Shown here one piece after another: positions 42,701-54,700 of a stretch of DNA of 64,000 bases. Within the stretch, counting starts at the first letter, position 1, and each line of letters opens with the position of its first letter. Origin of the DNA: Valencia hispanica (Eukaryota > Chordata > Actinopteri > Cyprinodontiformes > Valenciidae); assembly GCA_963556495.2 (NCBI GenBank), contig OY747713.1, positions 48,993,724-49,057,723 of the forward strand. Direction: 5' to 3'. A model generated the notes under the pieces. That model was not told the DNA's origin. It saw nothing but the letters and a program-made list of their open reading frames with translations, and made no database searches. A program made the position numbers and the translations under genes.

Positions 42701-45700
42701 GGTAAAAACTGAAGGGAGAGAGCATCAGGTTTAACGTTCCTGGTTCCGGGTCTATAAGTTATAAGACTGAACCAGGAGAAAAACAGAGACCAGCGGTATT
42801 GATGGGGGTTAAGGCATTTGGCTGACTGCAGGTATTAAAGCTTTTTGTGGTCAGTCAATACTATGACCGGGAGCTCTATGCCCTAGAGCCAATTTCGAAA
42901 TTCCTCAAGAATTAGTTTGATCGCCAGGAGCTTACGGTCACCAATGTCATAATTACTTTCAGTAGAGTTGAACCGAATGGAAAAGAACGTACAGGGGCGG
43001 AGCTTTTGATCTGCGGGAGAATGTTGAGAGAGGACCGCCCCAACTTCAGTGTCGGATGCAGCGACTTCAAGAATGTATTGTGAATGGATGTCTGGGTGAA
43101 TTAGAATAGGTGCCTCTACAAACTTTTCCTTAGGTCTTGGAAGGCTTGGTCAGCCTTGTCGGTCCAATGGAAAGCTCGTTTGGTGGAGGTAAGAGCAGTC
43201 AAGGGAGCTGTGCCAATGCTAAGGATGCGGATTAACCACCTGTAAAAGTCGGCAAAACCTAAGAGGTGTTGTAACTGCTTGCTAGAGACAGAAGGAGGCC
43301 ATTTCTCCACGGCACAGATATTTTCCGGGTCATCACCTGTCCACCGTCGAAAACATAACCAAGGAAAGTTATGGAGTTCTTATGAAATTCACAATTCTCT
43401 GGTTTGATGAATAAACAGTTTTCCAGTAGGGTTGTGATGCCGGTCAGCCATCACGATAGAGAGCCACCATCGTGATGCCATGCCCCCCACCCTGTCAGAC
43501 ACGCACTAATCCTATAGTCTCTTCTGTAGTTTAACTAAAATCTTTGCAGGGACTGCTCTGTAAACATTGAGAATATAGGCTAACTAATGCATATGTGTTG
43601 CGCAGTGGGAAATATTTGTATATTTTTTGGGACAGACAGGACAGCAAAACCCACTGGCCGGAACACTGCGAGCGATGACTTGCGCACACGTCTCTAGCAA
43701 AACAGCGAGCGGCAGACAGGCAGCGCGAGGCAGATGATTGTCTGCCTCGCGCTGCCGCGCCTGTGAGTGCCGTTTCACTTCTGTTTTGAAAAGCGAGCGA
43801 GGATCGCCGCACAGGCTGTTACCTGGGAGGAGAACGACCTGGAGTAGTAGGTGGATCCTGACCGCCTTCCTGAGGACAAAATCCGGACGTCAAGTTTTAT
43901 TTCTTTTTTAAACTTTTTGGCATCAGCGACTGGTCCACCACAAAAATACATTGTTGTGCTTTACAGCTCGGTTCATCTGTCTCTTTTTTTTCCCCTTACA
44001 TGCAACCGAATGCCACATATTAAAAAGCCCGGGTGAGTACAGTGGGTCCCATTTAAGTGGCCGCTTCTTTATTTCTTTCAGTGATTGACACAGCTGCGTG
44101 AAATGTATTACAAGTTGAAACGTACAACGTGTTGCAACTTATAATGTATTAGTGTAGTAAAATAACGATAATTCCTACTATATAAAAAAACAAAATTACG
44201 CCTATGTTAAGAGATACAGTACATGGTGGCCCCCTGGATGGACTCGAAAGCCAAGGCGATGAGTGGAAGTGAGTATTTGTTTTGACAGTGATGGCGTTGA
44301 GACCCCGATAATCGATGCAGGGCCTAAGGGTTTTGTCCCTCTTTTCCATGAAAAAGAATCCATGAAAAAGAATCCATGAAAAGGCTTAATGAAGGTCATA
44401 ATGCTCAGTTGAAGCTGGGATGATGATCAGTTTAAGGATTAAAGAGATACAGGTGAAACTCAAAAAAGTTGAATATCGTACAATTGTTCATTTATTTTAG
44501 TAATTCAACTTAAAAGCTGAAACTAATATATGAGATAGACTCATTACATGCAAAGCAAGATATTTCAAGCCTTTATTTGTTATAATTTTGATGATTATGG
44601 CTTACAGCTTATGAGATCCCAAATTCAAAATCTCTGAAAAATAGAATAATACATCAAATAAAAGAAACTAATATTTTAAATAGAGAAATGTCGGAGCTCT
44701 GAAAAGTATAATCATGCATATGTACTCAGTACTTGGTTTGGGCCTCTTTTGCATCAATTACTGCCTCAATGTGGCATGGCATGGATGCTATCAGCATGTG
44801 GCACTGCTGAGGGGTTATGGAAGACCAGGATGCTTCAAGCAGCCTTCAGCTCTTCTGCATTGTTTGGTCTCAAATCTCATCTCTCTCTTGACAATACCCG
44901 ATAGATTCTCTATGGGATTCATGTCAGGCGAGTTTGCTGGCCAATCAAGCACAGTAATCCCATGGTCATTGGACCAGGTTTTGGTACTTTTGGCAGAGTG
45001 GACAGGTGCAAAGTCCGGCTGGAAAATGAAGTCAGCATCTCCATAAAGCTCATCTGCAGAAGGAAGTATGAAGTGCTCCAATATGTCTTGGTAGATGGAT
45101 TGACTATGGACTTAATAAAGTACAATGATCAACACCAGCAGATGACATGGCTCCCCAAATCAACACAGACAGGAAACCTCACACAGGACTTCAAGCTTCT
45201 TGGATTGTGTGCTTCTCTATTCTTCCTCCAGACTATGGGACCTTGGTTTCCAAAAGAGATGCAAAATTTGCAGTTTGTTTTTTCTTTAGCCCATGTTAGA
45301 CACTTCTGACATTGTATGTTGCTCAGAAGAGGCTTAACAAGAGGAATATGACATTGGAAGCCTATGTCCAGGATATGTCTGTGTGTGGTGGTTCTTGATG
45401 CACTAACTCCAACCTCAGTTTCCTCCTTATGAAGGTCCCCAACACTTTTCAATGGCCTTTTCCTGACAATCCTCTCCAGGTTGCTGTCATCCCTGCTGCT
45501 TGTACACCTTTTTCATCCATACGTTCCCTTTCACACAACTTTCTATTAATGTGCTTTGATACAGCACTTTAGGAACATCCAACTTATTTTGCAATTACCT
45601 TTTGAGGCTTTCCCTCATTATGGAGGGTGTCAATGATGGTTTTCAACACAGCTGTCAGGTCAGCAGTTTTACCTATGATTGTGATTCCTACTAAACCAGA

Positions 45701-48700
45701 CAGAGATACCATTTAAAGGCTCAGCTACCTTTTGTAGATGTTTTGGATTAATTAGCTGATTAGAGTGTGACACTCTGAGCCTAAAATATTGAACCTCTGA
45801 CAATTCTAATTTTCTGAGATTTTAAATTTGGGGTTTTAAAAAGCTGTAAGCCATACTCATCAAAATTATAACAAATAAAGGCTTGATATTTCTCACTATG
45901 CATGTAATAATTCTATATCATGTAATAGTTTCTCCTTTTAAGATGAATTACTGAAATAAATTAAGTTTTGCACGATATTCTAATTTTTCAAGTTTCACCT
46001 GTATAGGTTCTTACAGGCAGGTGAAGATGTTTCAAAGGCAAGGTAGGTGAGTCCAGTGTGGCCGTGTCCGGCAAAAGTGTGGATGTGGATTTTAGCCTAT
46101 GTTCTTTTTTAGGTTCCAGGAGTGGGTCGTATTGACTGATACTCGAGGGTGGACAGCCAGGTGAGGATGATGAGGATCCAGTAGGCAGGTCTCCGTGGGC
46201 TTACGAAGGAGCTGCACGAGAAAGGTGGGTCAGGGAGCCAGGGAGGAACACACACTCAGAAACGGCGGCTGCAGCGGGAGGTGAACAGGTTCAAAGACTC
46301 GAGAATCCAGAGAGGACCTGCTGCATTCCTTGGTCTTCTTGATGCTGTTTGTAATCTGTTCTCTAAAGAACCTCTGAGGCCAGAAACAGTACAGCTGCAT
46401 GTATACTATACAATTACACATAGCTGAAGTCTATTAACTAATCAGGTGACTTTTGAATGCAACTGTCTTCACTTGATTGTATTTTGGGATGTTGAAGTGA
46501 AGGAGTTTGTTACATAGCTATGCTACATTTTTCAGATTTTCTTTGTTTAAAAAAAACAAACAAAAAAAACATGAATCCCTTTCCTTTTCTCTTCACAATT
46601 TTGCATTACTTTGTGTTGAGCAATCACATAAAATCACCCACTGTGGATGTAATGTTTCAAAATGAGTAACATTTCAAATCAATTCTGAATGTGGAACATA
46701 TAACACTGCACACAAATCACAAAACTGTGTGCAAATAATTAACATGTCTGGGAAGCAGTCACACTAGACAAGACCACCTTGAAGTCTATCTTGAATCTCA
46801 CAAGTAGGACAAGATTGCTTAAGCTTAGGCCCGTTCAAGTTACCTAATAAAATTGGTTCATCTACCCATAAATACAATTTCCATGGGTATCTCTTTGATT
46901 TGATATAAACTTGTTGTAGACTAGTACAGGGATTTTACGTTAAAAACAGAATTAAATCAAATATCCAAGATATGCTCAGACGGTTTTGCTACATGTGTCA
47001 CTTAACAGTACACTGTAAGCACAAAACAATTAGATTTTGGCAGTGTCATACTCACAGAGCAGTTTGGGTGTCAGAGACCTCCACACAGGCCCTGCTAACA
47101 GCATCCCAACCACAGAAGGGATCCCGGGAAAGAACACACTGGGCACAGGTCCAGTAGTAGGAACAGTTTGCTGTTGGAATCCTCACCACCCCCTCTGATG
47201 TGCCAACATATATCATACCCTGTATTGACACAAAGTTGGTTCCACACGTTAACATCTATGCATTTTTTGACTGCAGTAAACATTCAGTGTTTGAACATGA
47301 ATAGAGGCACTAAACATGTGTAATATGTGTAGATGTTCCTTGGTTGCAAATACTGAGCAAACAGCTACTAGCGTAGAATACTACAATGCAGAACCTGCTG
47401 CTACTGTATTCAGTGTTACGTGGATTTGTTAGTGATGCTAAAATAAGTAACTGTGCTCCATTATGAAATATCATAGTCTGATGGTGATCATCCCAGTTAA
47501 AGCATACTTTAGAAAGGTCCCCAATATGTTTGTTGATGCATCTCAAACAGATGAATTACATGGACATGAAGACATGAGTGTGTCCTTCCTGATGTACCCC
47601 ATAGGTTTGGTTTCTAGTAGAACTGGTTGACAGCAGTAAGAAGTTCAGGTAAGGTTAATGTTAACTGCCATTTTTCCTTTTCTAGGGGATCTGAAATAAT
47701 ATTAGATTTGACCGTTATGGTATCGATAACTATCCTGTAGAATGTGATTTTAATCTCACATTAATACCACCCTGTCTGTCTACTTTAATTTATGTAACAG
47801 TAACCGACTTTGCCCCTCCTTCTCCCCACACGCTTGCCGCTGTCCTTGTCCATAGTCCTGCCACCTCCCGTACTGACCACAGTAACGGCCTTCAAGTCCC
47901 TCCGTAAGCTCAAGTTGGTTCAGAACACTGCACGCATCATCTCCAAAACCTAATTTCATCATTTCACCTCTAACAGCAACTTTGCTGGCTCCTACTAAAG
48001 GATCACAATGAATTTTAATCTCACCTATAAGGCCATACCTAACCTTCCCCTTTAATATCGGTCTGAACTACATCACATCATCTTCAAAGTCTGCTCCCTA
48101 AGATTTTCATCTTCAACTCACTTTACTGTACACTCTGCCCATCTCATCAGCATGGGGAGTAGAGCCTTCAGTTGCTCAGTTGCCTAGTTTTGAAATTCTC
48201 TGCCCTCAGCTATTCAAAACATTGACACTCTCCTTAATTTCAAATCCAGATTTAATACCCAACAGTATAAGATTGCCTACTCTTTGTGAATACTGTTGAC
48301 TACATGTGAAAAGGACTATTTAATCTTTTTCCTTGCATTGTGCTGTAAAGTTGTAAAGTGTCCTTAAGTGTCAAAAAGGGGGTTATAAATAAAAAAATTG
48401 ATTGTTACTATTAATGTATGATTGTTGGTAATCATTATTGTCTATACAGGTGTTAAACAAGATGTAGTTGAGCTCCCTGACCAATAATAGATTAGGAAAA
48501 ATAAATGTTATTTGCCACAGTGTGCACCTTTGGAATGGACAGCTTCAGGCTCCTGATAGACTGAGAAGGCTTAAAAACTTGAACCTCCTCGATGATGTAG
48601 GGCCCACGTTGGAGCAGCACTGCTTTGTGTAAGTGACCAGCCTCTGTAAGACAGTATGACATGTTCTTCATGGTAGCCAAACAGACCTTATAATGTTCAA

Positions 48701-51700
48701 CTTCACTGAACACGGATTAATAGATCGACACAGAACATCCACCAGCTGAAACAAAGAAAAATAATGAACAGCCAACAACTAGGTGAAAAACAACAGACGC
48801 TTTATCTATGTAAAAAAAAACTACATTAAAAAAAATTCTAATTTAAAAAACATCCTTCCTAAACAAAATAATAGGGTAATTGAATTCTTTCACTTGAGCC
48901 AGAGACTGAACCCAACCTGAATGGATTCAGTTCAATTTTATTCAGTTTATTTATATAGCGCCTATTCACAACAGATGTCATCTAAAGGCCTTTTTCAATA
49001 AAGTTATTTCAATACAAACATTCCAAGCAGTTTAAAGTTTTAGCTAGTTTTCTATTTAAGGAGTCAGAATCAGAAAGGGTTTATTGCCAAATGTTGGGCA
49101 GGTTTACAACATTAGGAATTTGCTGCGGTACTTTGTGCAAGCATACGAAAAAAAGACAAACAAATAAAAATAAAAATATAATGTGCTAAACAGATTGATA
49201 TATACATGAGTGCAGGAAACGATCGGTGCAAATCAGACAGGTGCAAAAAAAAAAAACAATATGGGTCATGTGACTAAAACAGTGCATGTGGTGGGAGCAG
49301 GTCAAACAGTCTTTGTCCAGGGTGAGCAGGGTCAGCTGTGATCCGACCTGCATGCCTCAGTGTCCTTGAGGTGTGTAGGTCCTGCAGAGATGGGAGTCTG
49401 CAGCTACACGCTGCAGTCTCTGTTTGTCCTCAGGAAGTACATCCTCTGCTGGGCCTTCTTTATGACGGAGGAGATGGTGGGCACCCACTTGAGGTCCTGG
49501 GTGATGGTGGTACCCAGGAAGCGGAAGGAGTCCACAGTGGTGATGGGGGTGTCAGTCAGGACGATGGGGGGAAGTGGGGCTGTGTGCTTCCTAAAGTCCA
49601 CAATAATCTTCACTGTCTTCTGGGCGTTCAGCACCAGGACACTAGACGTTCAGCCTCCATCCTGTAGGCTGACTCATCCCTGTCCGAGATGAGTCCAGGT
49701 GGGGTCATCTGCAAACTTAATTAGTTTGACAGACCGGTGGTTGGAGGTGGATCAGTTGGTGTACAGACAGAAGAGCAGAAGAGAAAGAACACAGCCCTGA
49801 GGGGAGCCCGTGCTGATGGTCCGGGTGTCCAAGACATTCTTCCCCAGCCTCACATGCTGCTTCCTTTCCGTAAGGAAGTCAGTGATCCACCTGCAGATGG
49901 GATCAGGCATGTTCATCTGGGAAAGCTTGCCTTGGAGAAGGTCTGGAGTCCCAGCTGATTGCATTGAGTTATTAACTGACAGTTGCACCCAGTTGAGGCA
50001 GACTCCAACCACAGCAATCCCTTATACTGAGCAAGCATGTAGTGACAGTGTAAAAAACTCTCCTGTAACAGGAAGACCCTCCAACACAACCTGGCTCATT
50101 AAGAGCCAGTACCATCTGCCATGACTGTCTGGGGGTTCGAGAAGACAGAGCAGAGATACAGAAAGAAAAGAACGGATGTAAGAGTACTTTCTATATTAAA
50201 GAAAGTAAAAAGTTGATAACAGGACATGGGGGATGCTTAGTTACTGGGATGCCCCTGTCCAACAGGGCATTGCAGCTAAGCAGGATACCAGACCAGGTGA
50301 AGCTTCTATGGAGAGAAAAACACTTTCTGGGCAAACGAACTAGAGTTCGATTCAAGCGGACTAAACAAGGCTGGTGTGAATGCTCCCTTATGCCTGGTTC
50401 ACACCGGCCGCGGAAGCACTGCGAAGCGGCGCGCTCACGAAAATCGCACGCTATCCGCTGCTCCCCTGTTCACACCGCCACTGTCGACAAGCGCTTCTGG
50501 TCAGCTGTTGTTTTTTCAGAGCTATTCTGTACATCATGGGTAAGTAATTAACCTCATAAAGTATGTCTCAAGGTGTGTTTGTTTATTTTCATCTCTATGG
50601 TCTGTTTAGATACACAAATATGATCGCATTTGTCACTCACGGTATTTTATTTAGAAAATTGACCGGATTGTCTCGTTTGTCTTGGTGTGACTTCCTGCCA
50701 GAATTGACACGGATCGCTCACAGCTTATGCAAAAAATAGATGTGTAGTTCACACCAAAGGCAAAGCGCCGCAATTCTCCGTGGCAGGCTCCCGCCGTGAA
50801 GCAATCGTTTCGGCGTCTGGTCTATTTTTTGCACAAGCCACGAGCAAATGCGATCAAATTTGTGTATCTAAACAGACTATAGAGATGAAATTAAACAAAC
50901 AAATACACACAGAGACACACTTTATGAGGTTATTTACTCACCCATGATGAAAAAAATAGGTCTGAAAAAAACAACAGCTGAGCAGAAGCGCTTGTCGACA
51001 GTGACCGAGAAATAGATGTCTGGTGTGAACAGAGGGGAGGCGGATAGAGCGAGATTTTCAGGAGCGCGCTGCTTCACAGCGCTTTTGTGGCCGGTGTGAA
51101 CCAGGCGTAAGCTTATAGCAGCATAACTACAGACATAGCTCAGGATGACCTAAGCCACTCTAACTATAAGCTTTATCAAAAAGGAAAGTTTTAAGCCTGG
51201 CCTTAAAAGTAGACAGTGTCTCTGTCTGCCTCAGGGACTAAAACTTGGAGCTGGTGAGTACTTTTAGAAATCCTAGGAACCACCAGTAAACCTGCAGTCT
51301 GAGAGCGAAGTGCTTTGTTAGGAACATATTGAACAATCAGACTTCTGATGTATGATGGAGCTTGATTATTAAGGGCTTTATATGTTAGAAGGATGATCTT
51401 AAATTCTATTCTGGATTTAACACAGAGCTGATGAAGGGAGGCTAAAGGGTCGTTCACACCAGTCAGCGCGTCGAGGCCATTGACTGTATATATAATAGAC
51501 AGCGTTTCCGCATTCCTCCCCGTTTAGCACAATGACCACGTACATAGCTCTGATGCTAAACTTGGCTAGCTAAGCTAAAGGCTAATCCGCTCATTGACTG
51601 TATGTATAGAGCTCCCGCTTCATTCTACTGCAGCCATCTGTGCGCCTCCGACGGCTCTTTTTTTCCCAATCTCATAAGGTAAGAACTCATACCTTAAAAT

Positions 51701-54700
51701 AATTATTAAAATGTAGTGTTACTATAATTACAGTCTAACGAAATACAGCAATTTAAACTGAATTATCACAACGTGATATCGAAGACAATTGGATAAAAAA
51801 ATAAAAAAAGTCTCGAGACAGATTGCTGTCAAAATGTATGTAAGGTCGAGTGTAGGATGTTTATTAGCCTAGTCTAATCTGCAATATGTTTAAATGTGTG
51901 TAACATTGACTGTATATATACACAGTGTATAATAAAAGTGTATAATAATGTGTCAAGTATTAAATTCCCTGTATGAAAAGTGTTTTTTGTGCACTGTTTG
52001 TGTGTTGAATGTGTGTGGATGAAAGTGCCTTGTGTGTGCTGCTATGAATGGATAAATACAGTAATAATTGTAATTTAATAATGATTTAAATTCTACTCTC
52101 CAGAAATGAATACTAATAAGGCCAGGGTCAACAATATCCTGATACAGCCGAGGGTGGAGGGCTTGGAGTCAAGTCAGGAGCACGTTTTTCACATTTTTTG
52201 ATGATTTTTTTATTCTTGAAAATAAAAGTTGTTAAAGATTGTGAAAGCCTTTCTGTTTCTTCCACAAACATATGCTTCATTATCAGAACAAATAATACTG
52301 ATTTTCAGAGAGTTTGCATCTTTGAATTGATAAAAGGTTAAGGTTAGGTTAATTAAAAAATGTATAATAAACAACATAGGTAAACACCTTCATAAATGAA
52401 TGGCTGCAGTTTACACGTTCTGTCTCCGCAGCAGAGTTCAGGAAGGGATTCTGTGCAATCAACCCAGAATCTGTTTGACAGACTAGAGGAATAGAATGAT
52501 AAAAACACTCAATCTTCGCTTCATCTCTGCACGGAGCAGAGGTCAGGTGCAGAAATAATTTTGAGGTTCATATGTACCCTCAGTTTATGTGTGCGCTGAT
52601 TTGGGCATCGTGCTGGACTTTTTCAGAGCTTTATACTGAAAAAAGGGTATTATTCCTTTAACTTGTAAAAAAGACGACTATGATATACTTAATCTCACTA
52701 GTGACCAGGTTTGTTTCAACTCCATGCACAACTAACGCAATATTTGTTTTTATACGGCTTTGAAGACAAACCGATCGCAAAATTTGTGGAAATGGTCCAA
52801 AAACCGCACAGTGTATGTCCGTCTTTCCTCTGGGAAGCATGGAGCTGGTAGCGCAGTATAATTAGAACACCTTGCATTAAGGAAGATACTGAATATATGA
52901 AAACTGCGCTGGTGGATGCACTGTTTAAAAAACAAACGACAAAAAACATCAGGTTTTTAAGTGGTGGGGACAAAACTTTAACTGATCAATATTACCGGGG
53001 ACATGGTCCCGGCTACAATGACTCAAATATCTATACTTTCCAGCAGGACCCCAAATCCGTGCGCACGGTTTAATAAACTAAGGGTATAGAGGGATTCTTA
53101 CACCTGAAAAGTATTTCTGCACCTGACCCTGGCTGGGTTCCTAGGTGAATTTTTCCCCCGCAGAAAAATATGCAGAAAGAGTTGTGGGTCTGAGAGGGCG
53201 TACGAGGCGCTGCTGATGCTGCCACGGGGAAAAAATAATCTCACCTGCTATGACTAGATAAGTCAAGTGAATTTTTTATCTTTAATCATCTTAATATATT
53301 TGATCTTATCTTAATTTTTTTATGTCAACAATAATTTTTTTCTCACACTTTTCTGTCAGTTTTTAAAGGGTAAAGATATGTGCAAGATGCCCTGCAGCCT
53401 GCATACACAAACCTGTCGTTATTTTCATGAATAAAAAGTAAATAAATAAACAAATACCCCGCCCCCCCCCCCCGGCTTTTTTCACAAATCGCACACTGCA
53501 TATCAGTAGTAAAGTGTTATAGTGGTTAAACAGACAAGGAAAAAATAAAAATAAACTTCCATTTTGTAATTACAAACATGTTTTACTTAGGCTCACACGT
53601 TATTCAATAGTCTAACTGATATTTCAAACCGAAAAGACTCAGACAGAATGCGTTAGGTTGAGCTCAGGTCTACAGCCAGATAGCCTCTGCTAGCTTCCTG
53701 CGGCTGCACAGTCAGCTATTAGCCTAGCCGATGGGCCAGGCAGCTACGCAAACGGTCTGTCAATCAAAGTCCGGCCCTCATTAATTATGCAAGATTTAGA
53801 AAATGTATCCTACGAAAACCAGCCTGGTGCCTCTGATTGTTTTTAACCCAGCGTAATCACAGGAGGAATATGTAGCTGTAGACAGTTTAAAAAGATTAGG
53901 CACCGGGCATTAAAGTTGTTTTTAACTTGTCTAAAATGCAATGTATTCCAATGGGGGACTAGCGGCTTTATGGCGGTACTACAGCAATGGCGGCCCCCAG
54001 TGTCGTAGTCAGAAAGCAGAGCAGCCAGCGGCCATTGCAATGACCACGTTCAAGGGGGGAATAATGGCGGATTTACAGACTCCTCCTCTGACAAAGCATG
54101 TTTCTAAAAAGGGCACAAGGGCGGGATTTTAACTGTAGACTCGGCCCTGCTTAGCCCTTGCGGGGCGTGTATTTCTGTCGTAATCCCGCCCATTCTGCTC
54201 CCGCGCCTTTAGCTCTGATGCTAAACTTGGCTAGCTAAGCTAAAGGCTCCGACGGCTCTTTATCCCTAATCTCATAAGGTAAGAACTCATAACTTAACAT
54301 AATTATTAAAATGTAGTGTTACTATAATTACAGCTGAACGAAATACAGCAATTTAAACTGAATTATCACAACGTCATATCGAAGACAATTGGATAAAAAA
54401 AGAGTCTCGAGACAGATTGCTGTCAAAATGTATGTAAAGCCGAGTGGAGGATGTTTATTAGCCTAGTCTAATCTGCAATATGTTTACATGTGTGTAACAT
54501 TGACTGTATATATAGTGTATAATAATGTGTCAAGTATTAAATTCCCTGTATGAAAAGTGCTTTCTGTGCACTGTATGTGTTGATGAAAGTGCCTCGTGCT
54601 GCTATGAATGGATTAATACAGTAATAATTGTAATTTAATAATGATTTAAATTCTACTCCCCAGAAATGAATACAAATAAGGCCACAGTCGACAATATCCT

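Larger units (their letters stand above)
41300..44400 (-). pseudogene. Ty3/Gypsy pol relic, rearranged
   Basis: Minus-strand pieces appear in pol order from right to left. RT start [16 protein letters not shown] lies at about 44320. The RT end [14 protein letters not shown] is at about 43380. An RNase H start ([26 protein letters not shown]) lies at 43310-43116, followed by KPFVVxxDA-equivalent sequence to about 42780. The integrase zinc-binding part ([20 protein letters not shown]) is at 42651-42388 and a core piece ([22 protein letters not shown]) at 41524-41309. Gag is missing. The RT palm is replaced by foreign sequence (43440-44150). RNase H is partly duplicated (42090-42245 versus 42780-42970), and an unrelated fragment lies at 41720-41880. 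Many stops make it non-functional. The motifs are those of standard fish Gypsy elements, unlike the env-bearing element. Confidence 0.75.
44405..46240 (-). mobile_element. Second Ty3/Gypsy LTR piece, split by a Tc1 transposon
   Basis: Segments 44405-44449 and 46004-46240 together match about 40890-41190 of the left LTR (GATGATCAGTT..AAGGATTAAAGAGATA, then GGTTCTTAC, GAGTCCAGTGTGGCCGTG, ACTGATACTCGAGGGTGG and GGAGCTGCACGAGA). The part equivalent to 40700-40890 is absent and the remainder joins pol directly, so gag and half of the LTR were lost by deletion. Confidence 0.65.
48930..51450 (-). mobile_element. L2-type LINE 3' part, interrupted by two elements
   Basis: The tail (ATTCAGTTTATTTATATAGC) is at 48944. 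The 3' UTR continues to 49065, then from 49945 to about 50330 and from 51110 to about 51445, where a short coding remnant ([19 protein letters not shown]) appears. The gaps hold a LINE-A copy (49066-49944) and a fold-back element (50391-51107). Near 50335-50390 a GCAAACGAACTAGAGTTCG...GGTGTGAATGC segment is foreign to L2 and may be the remnant of yet another DNA transposon. Confidence 0.75.

Noticed and set aside
43531..43812. Cys/Ser/Arg-rich minus-strand frame
   Set aside because: No family match, sits in an unclassified insertion with inverted GC-rich words; likely chance.
49338..49958. Plus-strand frames of 73-110 codons
   Set aside because: Antisense shadows of the minus-strand LINE-A reverse transcriptase.
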